Assembly (NCBI GenBank): GCA_020055645.1
Contig: CM034549.1
Location: forward strand, 25,751,930 to 25,815,929
Reading direction: 5' to 3'
Source of the DNA: Tomocerus qinae
Lineage: Eukaryota; Arthropoda; Collembola; Entomobryomorpha; Tomoceridae
DNA length: 64,000 nt
The notes below the pieces were generated by a model. The model was not told the origin of the DNA, ran no database searches, and was given only the letters and a program-made list of their open reading frames with translations. Positions 27,001 through 37,714 of this stretch are shown here, piece by piece. Position numbers and translations under genes: made by a program. Position 1 is the first letter of the stretch. Each line of letters starts with the position of its first letter.

Positions 27001-28060
27001 AACTTGCGTTTTTGCGTTATATCAGTCTTGTTTTCGCATACACAGCGGAAATGTTCAGTTTGAGTTGAATACATAAAAAGTTCTGGCGATTTTTGCTGAC
27101 AAATATATTTTGCATGTATTTATCTAGATTAACTAATTGGTTTAAGCCCTACCTTGGTATTTCTCTTACGCACGTATTGTTATTATAGTATTGACCTGTT
27201 TAAAAACATTCAAGGAGTATCAGGGTGATTATTAATGAGCCTAGGAGTGCCTACTCATTCCTTACATAGATAGTAATTGGTAGTGACATTGGGATTGTGT
27301 CTGGTTTTAATTTGAGCTAAAAATTATTATTCTGTGTATGCTATTAGATGACAAATATAGGGAATGACATAACAGAATGTCCGAATCATAAAATGGGAGA
27401 ATTAGATCACATCACTAATCACGAATGAAGTGAGATCAATTTGTAAATATCTAAGTAGAATGCTCTAATTAGATTAGGGTTATGGTAGCTGGATTGCCTA
27501 TAGTATTAAAATTATTACAGGTAAATTACGTATGGAGAGTTGATACTGAGAAAGAAATTATATGAATATTTCATTGGATAATAATCTTTTATGATAAACA
27601 GTAACAGAAACAGCGTGACCATGGACTGCGACTGATAAATCCATCAAACGTCCGTTCTGTATATATAGTAATTCAAATTCAACCACAGTACCATAGCCTC
27701 AAGTATTTACAGACTTTACCTGGACTCTGTATTCATATTTATACTTTGTCAAACAACAAAACCTCAGCGTCTCAGTCAATGCGCACTTTTCTCCCCTGCT
27801 CGACCATATGCAGCCTACTAGTAATGGTTAATAGTTTCTCAAAATCTTCACTGTGCTAAAAAATCTAGGTTTATGTCAGACAAAGGCCGATGTGAGACTT
27901 TTGTGGAGAATTTGTGCTGCGTGGATCGTGTGTGCGTGTTATGTCATTAATCAGAAATAGCGTTACATAGTGTCTGAAAAGTATTAAGAAAGTTTTGCAA
28001 ACTTTCTTGACTCGCAAACTTGTTGCTTACCAGATTGAGCATTTAGTTATCAATTTCAAT
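21027..28060. other. Large intergenic region, gene-poor
   Basis: Between the divergent small membrane protein and exchanger A. The first 0.5 kb probably contains the 5' UTR exon and intron of the minus-strand gene. The rest shows only short AT-rich ORFs with no recognisable domain. A 9-bp-arm inverted repeat lies near 25427-25447. The segment just before 28061 should hold the promoter and 5' UTR of exchanger A. Confidence 0.45.
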
Positions 28061-30970
28061 ATGGAAAATGAGATTTTTGAATCCTCTGCTCTCAAGAGAA
28101 GATACTGTAGGGAAACTGGATCTAACAAAAACTCACGAAGAAGTTTCAAAATAAGGAGGAATTTTTTATTTATCGTATGGACAATACTTTTCGCCTATTA
28201 TAGTGTAAATGCTGAAGATACGGGTGCTTCCGGTGGAGCTGCACAAGTTAACTTAAGTAACTTTAACCAACATCAGCATCAGGAGCCTGAGGAATTAGGT
28301 GATTATAGTATAGTTACTATTCAACAGTATCTACAAGAGCAATCTAGCAAATAATAAAAATCCTAGTTTAGATTTGTATGGACTAATTTTCACAACTTTT
28401 TTACAGATGTGGATGAAAACATTAATTCTCCAGCTGACACAGCATATAACAGTAAATATGCAAGATGGGAAGTTCCAGGTGTAAATTGTACTCCTCCTGG
28501 AATCGATGACTTTCCTCCTGACCTTTTTACCCAACAACAAAGACAAAATGGATGGGTTATTTTCCACTTTTTGGTGTCTCTGTACATTTTCTACGCACTT
28601 GCTCTTGCCTGTGATGATTATTTTGTTCCTTCCATCGAGAGAATTTGTGAAGGTATGTATTTCGTGGAAGTAAGTATAATTTTTATATTCTGTTTCATTA
28701 GTTTAATATACCTATTTTTGTATATAGAATTAAAAATCCCTTCAGATGTAGCTGGAGCTACTTTAATGGTAATTGACACTCACAATTTTGAATTAATTTT
28801 AATCGTTCATTGTGGTACATTAGAATTAATTGGTTTTATTTTTTAACCATAGGCAATTGGAACTTCTGCAGTAAGTATAAAAAACATGTTACGTCACATG
28901 AATATAATATTTTATGTAAATGTAATTCTTACATGTTCTAAAAATTTCAGCCTGAGCTTTTCACAAATATAATTGGAACATTTATTACGCATGGAGATAT
29001 AGGAATCGGAACCATTTTAGGTTAGTTCATTTTGGTATTCCTAATTACCACACTAGTGATTAGTTACTGATGCGTGAAACATTTCTGCATGTATGATATG
29101 TACTAGGTTTTGTTTTTGACAATCCAAAATATTTTGTTTTCTGAGAACAGTACAGCAAACGTCATGCGTATAAATGTTTTCGCTGTAATATCCATTGAGA
29201 TTTAACTGTATATAGGCAGTAATTTCAATACCAAACAAACTTGGTTCAATGTAGTATGTTCAAGAAACTAAATTCGTATTCCAAAACGAACTCACAAACG
29301 AATTTGTAGTTTAAATAGTTAATGCATGGAATTTTTATGATTTCAGGCTCAGCAGTATTTAATATTTTAGCTGTAGCAGCTGTCTGTGGCATTGGTGCTG
29401 GAATGGTAGTTATCCTATTTTGTCCTTGGACAAATATTTAAACTTTTATTTACATTTGCAGATTAGGTTGTTTGCAAATGCTTATTTTGCATGCAAAAAT
29501 GCTGGAGTAAATTGAAAACATGAGGATTATTTTCAGGTAGTTCCACTGGAATGGTGGTCGGTGACAAGAGATTGCATTTGTTATTCAATAACTGTTGTCT
29601 TACTCCTATTTGTTCTGAGGGATGAAAAGATTTATTGGTATGAGGCACTTACCCTTGTCCTAGTCTACAGTTTGTATATCCTTGGTATGACACGATTTCA
29701 ATCTGATATTTATTTTCTTTGTCCCATGCATGGCTTACAATTGCAATTGCATTTTTATTTGCATAGTGATGTACAAAAATTCATTCCTGAAGAAGGGTGC
29801 CGAAAAACTCGTGATGAAAGCAGAACGAAGACTTCGAAAAGATGACAAGGTTGAAACAACTTACACTGCAAAGCCAGTAGACACTAGCTTGGGTGAAACT
29901 CCAATGAACGGTTATCGCAATGGAAATGGTTCAAATGGATTAGCACTTCAAGGTCCTGATTGTGTGGAAACTCGAGACGAAATGCTTATTGAACAAGCTG
30001 TAAGGCAAACACAGGATGCTGCAGAAGACGGAAAAGGTAGCCGTTTTTTTATTTTCCTACCAGGTAATTTGCAAATTGATTTCTTCAAATAACACTTTTG
30101 AAATTAGATGATGGTGGATTGTGTCATTTACCATGGGATGAAGGATGGAAAGCGTGGGTGGAGTTCGTTGTAAGTTGGCCCATTAAATTGATGTTCACAA
30201 TCACAATTCCCGACTGCAGAAAGGTTCGTTGGAGAAAATGGCACGGTGTCACATTCACAATGTGTATTGTTTGGATCGGAGGTATGTTATCACTTAATAA
30301 ACAATTTTAACTGGAAAATCAAATTTTAACTATTTTTTTCTTGTTTTTTTCAGTGTTGGCTTACATTGTGAACTTTCAAATGACTGTAATAGGTAAATCT
30401 TACGAAAATTCTCTATCTTCAATGCTTTTCTAGTTTCAAGTTAGTAATAATTGTTTTTCTCAGGGCACACTTTAAAAATTCCCGATTCCGTCATGGGACT
30501 GACAATAATCGCTGCGGGTACATCTGTTCCTGAAGTAGTTTCGTCCGTAATTGTAGCAAGACAAGGTAAAATTGAAATGAAACAAAGAAATGTTAACAAT
30601 ATCTAATTTTGTTTTCTAATTTTCTATAGGGTTGGGAACAATGGCTGTTAGTAATTCAATCGGATCAAATACATTCGATATTCTCATGTGTCTTGGAATT
30701 CCGTGGTTGATTCGGGCTTCTTTGATTGCTAATGAGTCTGTTAATTACGTACAGATAAATTCTACAGGACTGGAATATTCTACCATAATGTTGATATCTT
30801 CACTGGTAGTGTTATACATAATTCTTGCATTTAACAAATTTAAATTAGATCGAAAAGTTGGATTTCTTGCTCTGATCCTCTACGCTGTATTCTTAATAAT
30901 GGCATCTCTCTTTGAGTTAAACGTTTTCTTTACTGTAAACCTCCCCACTTGTCAGTATCATATGGATTAA
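28061..30970 (+). CDS. NCKX-type Na+/Ca2+-K+ exchanger, paralogue A (SLC24, zydeco-like)
   Basis: Twelve exons: 28061-28298, 28407-28652, 28728-28768, 28853-28870, 28951-29020, 29347-29405, 29537-29684, 29767-30036, 30108-30281, 30354-30392, 30464-30565 and 30630-30970. They total 1746 nt, or 581 aa. The family swaps Na+ for Ca2+ plus K+ across the plasma membrane. Exon 1 encodes a signal-like helix ([20 protein letters not shown]). Alpha-1 is [19 protein letters not shown], with Glu183. Alpha-2 is [17 protein letters not shown] (Glu458) and [16 protein letters not shown] (Asp485), the positions of human NCKX2 Asp548 and Asp575. A hydrophilic loop (about 275-370) separates the halves. The SVPE..SS form of alpha-2 matches the insect zydeco group from memory. 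Exon 4 is only 18 nt (AIGTSA). AATAAA at 31408-31413 is a possible polyadenylation signal. Confidence 0.95.
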
Positions 30971-32678
30971 TTCATTTCTTCTCTTTTATGCATTTTACCT
31001 GAGGTTTACATCGTGCACACACCGGTATATTAAATAATATTTCTATTGTTAATATTTATGAGTTTATGCATTATGAACTGTAATATTATAGGCATTTATG
31101 CAAAGATTCTTGTATATATTATTGCCATGCATGGTCTACAAATATTTTAATGTGAGTAGTGAGTCAAATGTGTCTAGGTCTACAAGTACATTTATAAAAT
31201 ACGTACAACAAAAGTTCCTAAAGAATCAGAACGTATAATTGTGTCTGTATTCTATATAATATGCTTGTTACAGTTATTATATTGCTAAATGGGCGATTTA
31301 GTATTGTGTATATAATACTTAATGTATGAATGTGTGGATTTTAATGAATAGTTTTATTTTATAGTTTCATTTACTCATAAGTGCATTCCCTGGATATAAT
31401 TGTTTTTAATAAATTGTAAATTACACTACTAAATTCCTATATTGCACTTTTATTGCAACTCGTTTAGTCTAGAAAAATGGTTTTTGTCAATGTTCAGTGC
31501 AAAATCATGACTGCATTCCCATTTTAATTTCTGAATGAGTGCAAATCGTATCTTCACTTTAAAAGCATACTGACTATGCATTGTAATTACAGTATAATGG
31601 GTTTAGTGTAAGTGAACTGCCAAGTACGTACTCTGCAATTTTATAAAAATAAATAAACAGATAATTATGCTGGAGTGAAATGTTCTCTTTGTATTTTTAA
31701 ACCCTTCGGGAATCAAAAGCACCTTTCAACCAACCTTATAGTGCTGCTGTTATAATATAAACACGATGAGATACCTTGGCGGTATATATTCATAAGTTTA
31801 TCGATTGGAAAATGATATATTTATTGAAGATATAGATAATAAACAATCCTGTTAGGCAAACATTTACATTCATCCAGGTACGGAGGTGTCAAAGTTCTCG
31901 TACACCCAAAATAACTGCACTTTTATATGGATTTGATGCCTATAGTGATAGCATTTCATATCAATACTCTATCTGTCTCAAAGGAACGTGTAATGGATTG
32001 ATGCGTATAAAATTTATAATCCATTATGTGCTGACTGAGGCTAAAAAACTGTCAAATATCATTTTGAGTGTCATTATAAGCCCATGTTATTTTTACAGAC
32101 AAGCCAACTCCATACATACTCTCAATTCAAAGCGGTGGCACACCAAACCTTGTGCTTATCTATCTTGATAGGTCTTGCTTAAAATAATAAACATGTATAC
32201 CTCTCGTGAAACAACGCACAAGGTGTACCTACCATTGCATAAAACTGCTATTAAGTGTAAATAGGTACGTAGAACTTCAATATCTGTATAATATCGCACA
32301 CAGGAATTGTTTTACAGGCGTAAAGGATTACACTATACTGGTATTTAGTGGTTAAACACTCGCCAAACTGCACATTCGATAAGATAATGAATAGGATAGT
32401 ATACTTTACCGGTATTTGGAAAGACAACACCTGGTTTACCAAAATGGAGCACGGAAATCTTAGACTAGATAAGTAGATAAACCCGCGTTTCTTACATCTT
32501 TTCTCCTTCGCTGTCTTGAAAGTGTATCCTGTACTTCAAATAGGTAATTATTCGCTAATACTATTAAACTTTAAAGCAAACAATGAAAAATTATTTACAT
32601 GTAGGAAATTTCCAAGATTTCCAATTAGTTAACTAAAAGAAATAATTTAAAATTCAGTACCTTACGGCTACAATTGAC
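30971..32678. other. 3' flank of exchanger A / upstream of first Orai-like gene
   Basis: Carries the 3' UTR of exchanger A, with AATAAA motifs at 31408-31413 and in the tandem AAATAAATAAAC near 31650. No other gene is visible. A CAG just before 32659 (AAATTCAG) could be the acceptor of a 5' UTR intron of the following channel gene. Confidence 0.4.
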
Positions 32679-33804
32679 ATGGGACTGACATTCCAGTTGG
32701 ATGACTTAATTCAGAATCAAGACTTTAGAGAAACTTCCGAATTTCGATCATGGAGACGGCTACATATCTGCCAATCAAAATTAACAAGTGTGGGAGAAAT
32801 GGCAACTTTAATGGCATTTTTCTCTGTGGTAATGTTTTTGCAATGTTTTTGTTTTCAATTTAAATGAAAAATTAAATAATTAAGTGTATACTATACCAGA
32901 GCCGACCTTAGACCGTTAGACCGTAAAATAAATGACCACTAAGAATTCGATACGTTTTCCTATATATTCGTATTGCTATTTTTGATTTTCGTACTAAAAT
33001 GGCAAAATTTTTAACGCTTAGGGCAAATATTATTAATTTTTTTATAGAAAATAGCAAAATGTTTAATTTTAAGGATTATTACTAGTTTCTCAGAATTACT
33101 GTCGATGATACAATTACTATTTGCTTTCCGCATTATGGAAAAAATGTCAATGAATGAATCACGGTGAATGATACTATTTGTTTTAGATATCCGCAGTAGA
33201 ATTACAAATCGCCGACGGAGATGCAAGTCCAAATCTCATAATAGCCTTTGTCTGTGTAACGTCTCTTCAAGTAGCAACTACAATCATAGTGAAAGTCATC
33301 ACTGCTAGTATTCTTCCGTCAATGCAAACTGTAGCTGAGACTTCGGACTTTACAGACTCAATTAGATCTCCTCATGACCAATTAATAAATATAATTGACA
33401 TTACGTGTGTCCTCGGACACACTTTTGCGCCGTTTTTATTCTGCCTTGATATAATTTTACTAGCTTGGATAAAATTTAAGCATTTTTCATTTGAAGCCCC
33501 TGTTGCAGTGACAGCTATAATGGCGCCTGTCCAAGTGATAATAATTGTATTCGGGGTGGTTATGTACAAACAAATTATTGAATTTAGACGAGTTGAATGT
33601 CTAGTCCCTAACCGAAGATATTCTGAAATCGCTGAGACTTGGGATGAAGATGATAGTAGCTTCTCTTCAAGGAGATCTTCTCGTTCAGAGAACTCTGGAC
33701 TACTCAGCTCTTACAATTCTGTCTCTTACGGAGCAACATTTCAAAATGAACATGTATTTTATTATAATATGTCCCAGAAAGCATACTCTGATGTTTTCCG
33801 ATAG
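32679..33804 (+). CDS. Orai-type calcium channel, paralogue 1 (divergent pore)
   Basis: Two exons, 32679-32828 and 33187-33804, joined in phase 0, give 255 aa. Four membrane segments and the Orai layout are clear. The N-terminal SWRRL box (24-28) is followed by SKLTSVGEMATLMAFFSV and, after the intron, ISAVELQIADGDASP. An ungapped match to human Orai1 from Lys85 to Glu106 puts Glu55 at the selectivity-filter position. TM3 ends LFCLDIILLAWIKF (Asp138 at the Glu190 position). TM4 keeps the proline in AIMAPVQVIIIVF. Orai forms the plasma-membrane pore opened by STIM when the ER store empties. Oddities: Glu40 sits where Arg91 is, Phe47 where Gly98 is, Ile51 where Val102 is, and Gln/Thr replace the inner basic Arg83/Lys87. 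The C-terminus is Ser-rich, without an obvious STIM-coupling coiled coil. Gating and conduction are therefore uncertain. Confidence 0.9.
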
Positions 33805-34286
33805 TTATACAGTTACAATCAAACATGTTTTTACGATTTGTAAAGAAAAAAAATATTAAATTGTCTTTGTTTTTTTGTTATTTCTAATCAAGACTTGCGT
33901 CATTAAATTCTATCTCTTGAACTGCGTTATCTACAGCTGTCAATAGAAGAATGCTATATAGGTTCTGCATAATATATTTAAATGATTATTTGTACATCGT
34001 AAAAAATAGATTCTGAAAATATTTGCTACAAGGAAATAACGTCAACAGATTTTACAGACTAATCAGCTCATTGAATAGTATAGGGAATTCTATTAATCTC
34101 TATATAACAATTAAAATAAATTCATACTAAATTCTGAAACCAAAACAGGATTAGTCTCTTAACGTGAAAAATGTAGCAATAAAACGAGCATTGATAGCGG
34201 GATGTTGTTATCATTGATATCTCCCTCAATTACTTATCAAATGCTAAAGTCTCAATGTCAGTTAATGATAAAGTTTTAAAAAATAC
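33805..34286. other. Short gap between the two Orai-like genes
   Basis: 482 bp holding the 3' UTR of the first and the promoter side of the second channel gene. No clear polyadenylation hexamer or TATA box; an AAAAAAAATATTAAATTG tract lies near 33846. Confidence 0.4.
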
Positions 34287-35196
34287 ATGGTCATGTGTGA
34301 CAGACTCATTAATTCTGCGAGTTTGCAATACCTACAGAAATGTGTAGGCGTTCCTACAACGCAGTTTTCTTTGGGATACGTAAACAAATTAGGAAAAATG
34401 AAAGTTAAACCAATTTTTCAGCAGCCGATTTCAGAACAATATCGTTTGCAACAAAGGCTTATGAGAAGCAATGCAAAATTATCTAGTGCCTGCAGAATAG
34501 CGACAGTTTTGTCATTTTTTACCCTTGTGAGTTTTCCAATCTGGATCAAATTCAAATTTTTATGTTACCAATACTATATAAATATAATAAAGCGTAGTAA
34601 ATTATAAATAACTGTTTTATAATGTACAGACTGCTGCTGTTGAAATGAATATTCATGATGGCGATGCACGTCCAGAGTTGATAGTAGCTTTCGTCATTTG
34701 TGCATCTCTTCTCATCTCTACAACGGTATTTGTACGACTTGCTTTCTTGTGGATAATTCCTCGTTTTGAGACAGCAGCTTTGATGTCGCAGTACTCATTA
34801 GAAGAATTGGACAGAGTTCCCCATGAAAATCTCTTACTGTTCATGGACATTGTTTGGATACTAGCCACCACTGTCGGTTATTTCCTTTTTGTACTAGAAT
34901 TTATTCTTTTATCGTGGATTAAATTTCAACATTTTACAGTGGGTGCACCATACAGTGCAACTCTAATTATGACACCTGTTCTTATTGGAATTACCATACT
35001 TGCTCTAACTTTCTATAAGAAATTACTAACAAGAACCAAAGTCATTCGGGAGGCTAACAAAAGACGAAGATCATCGTTGGCACTGGGAAGTATACATAGC
35101 AGCTCCCACAAAGACACTTTTGTTTGTGATTGTGATCTTCAGGTGAAGCAGCTACAAAATATTTATGACGTACAAATAGGAGCATCTTCAGTGTGA
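34287..35196 (+). CDS. Orai-type calcium channel, paralogue 2
   Basis: Two exons, 34287-34526 and 34630-35196, phase 0, 268 aa. The intron falls at exactly the same codon boundary of TM1 as in the neighbouring paralogue, supporting tandem duplication. TM1 region: NAKLSSACRIATVLSFFTL, then TAAVEMNIHDGDARP. Relative to human Orai1, Arg70 matches Arg91 and Glu85 matches the filter Glu106, both kept. Gly98 is Phe77 and Val102 is Thr81. Trp156 and Glu170 in TM3 (DIVWILATTVGYFLFVLEF) match Trp176 and Glu190, and the TM4 proline is kept (LIMTPVLIGITIL). It is thus closer to canonical Orai than its neighbour. The basic C-terminal tail (KKLLTRTKVIREANKRRR) is unlike the Orai1 coiled coil. The N-terminal 50 residues are unrecognised, and the start could instead be Met38. 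AATAAA at 35380-35385 is a good polyadenylation candidate. Confidence 0.9.
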
Positions 35197-37714
35197 AATG
35201 GTGCGAATGCTTTAAACCAATTCGAATATGTGTATGTTACCCTATAGCCTATAGTAAACCATTAAAAAATTACCATATGATAGTATTTAACAAAACGACT
35301 GAAAACATTTGTCATAATTAATTCCAAAGTCCTAATTTTATTGTTGCATTATTTATTTATATTGTACAAATGTAAACACAATAAATTAAGGTCAAACGAT
35401 GCAATAAACCTGAAACATGTTTTTCCACCCGATTCAGGAGTAGGAGCAGTGTATTAAAAGATTAAAACCAACTGCAGAATATGCAGAATTTACTTCAAAA
35501 ATTTTCTTTTGGTCTGGCCATTGACAAGTTTGTTAGGCTGTAAAATTGTTAGACCTACAATTTAGGATTACCTACACTAGTTTACTAGTATATTCTAGAT
35601 AAAAGTATTTCTAAATGTTTATTTTTCGACAATAATAATAAAAAATATTCCATCAATAATATTTGATAATACTTTTATACTTTAGCAAGCACAAACACAA
35701 TTGTATGTTTGAAGTGTATTCAACATTACAATTGAAGTGATAATCTGCTTATTGCCTGATTGTAATGATGAATATCAATTTGGCACATTATTTCATTCTA
35801 CGAACATCGTATAAGTAGTATTATGTGTGCTTGGTTTATGTTATGCTACACGGAAATTAGCATTGCTTAAAAACGCTAGTGTAGTAAATAACAAACATCG
35901 AACTTGAACTCGAATGAACTTATTTTCATTATATGGTAAACCTTGATGCTTTTTCTGGGCTGCATTCTATACTAATACACAAAGAAAATTAGCCTTTCAC
36001 TAATTGAAACAACGCACAACTGCATATATTGCAGAGGTTCAGTCACATTCACATCAGAAAAAGGACTAATATCATATCACAGCGTATCGTGATTGCAAAC
36101 AAAGTAGGTTGGCATTACATCTTTCATTATTTTTGTTATGATGTTGGCATAAGCAAATCAACGACCGTGTTTGGAACAAAATGAGTATAGCTAAGTATAT
36201 TATGTTTGTTTGTAGTTTGCACAATAAGCTTGTCAACCTGTCATCGTGACAATTGTGACATACAAGCCTGCAGAAGTATATACAGTCTTGCTTTGATTGC
36301 TTGTACATAAGTTACACTTTAGATATGGATTTAATAGGATCAAAGAGATGTACACTTCCACTGGTTAGTATTAATTCCACCAGTCCCATACTAAGCCAGT
36401 TACCAGAACATCACTTGCAGGCATACCACACATAAAAATAGGTTTAAATATAGACTGACTCTACTACATGAATGTAACTGGTTAATTTCTTAACTATTTA
36501 TTTAACGATTTTATTACACAAATAGCTTAAACTTAGATTGATTGGGCATTTCATTTCCGCTGATAACGACTCTGTAGGTATTTCCGTTGTTTCCAATCTA
36601 AATATATCTGCCCATAGGAATATTGAATTTGAAATTCATGGCACAGGTAAATTAATGGAAAGTCATTGCATCCAAATCTATAACATGGCCTTCTAAATGC
36701 GTCTCTGATATGATATATATATATAGCAGAGTAAAATAATATCAGACAAATATTCACTTTGGCTGCATTTGCGATTTGAAATCATTGTCTGATTACATAA
36801 GCAGTACAATAATGACGACCAAATAGAGGCATAATTCTAAATGCTGCTTTTTGGACAAGGGCATGTTGGTATTTCATATATTATGCTACATTTTTGCTGA
36901 ATTATGTTTTTTTTCAATATTTATTCCTTTTGTACACAACCAACCTTTCACTTGGCATTAGCAAGATTATATGATCTATTATTCATCAGCCAAGTGGGAT
37001 AATATGATGATTGAATGCATACTTTTATAATGCAAACGCAACTATTGCATAAGGTGGTACCTAACAAAACTACGTGAAACTAGAAACGTTCACAACGATC
37101 TTCGCATATTTTATGCATACCTAGCTTGAACTTTACATATGCACACATTTTGCAATTAGTATAGTGCCACGTAGAGCATTGGTATAATAATGCAAATATA
37201 AATATTTAGCAGCTTAACATATTGCTGCTATCACTGTATAATTAATTGCTAAGTAAGTATAATAAAATAATTTACATCTATTACTGCTTACTTGGAAATG
37301 TTATCTCCATTGAATTTTGCTACGAATGATCTGCAATTTCGCCGTATTAAGCATTAACAGGATCAGATAAACTAATACCAAAAGTAAAAGGAAGATTTCC
37401 GCATAATGTCACTTCGATTTTTGGTCTAGGGCACAGAACAGTGAACATTTCAATCATAATGCATCCAATTTCCTTGCAACACGGGGGTGCTAGTATGGAA
37501 TGCTAGTACGTATTGAATCAAAGCTATTACATAACAGAGCTTTAACCCTAGTAAACTCATCCGAAATCTAAAATATCAAAATTTTTAATTAGTGCCAGTT
37601 ACAACCTATGGAAATAATAATATGATATAGTATAATAGTAAGCAGTAACAGCAAGAAAACCTAATTCAAGCAAGACGCACTTGACTTTCTCTTTGTGCGT
37701 TGTCCAGCAGAAAA
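35197..37714. other. Intergenic region between second Orai-like gene and exchanger B
   Basis: Contains the 3' UTR of the channel gene and the promoter side of exchanger B. There is a TA-repeat tract near 36711-36723. A pyrimidine-rich stretch ending CAG just before the B start codon could be a 3' splice site, so an upstream B exon is possible, but I found none. No other gene is supported. Confidence 0.4.

Noticed and set aside
32679-35196. First impression that the four-helix proteins were DRAM/TMEM150-type
   Set aside because: SWRRL box, SKL..AVE(L/M) pore helix, TM3 acidic residue and TM4 proline all align without gaps to Orai.
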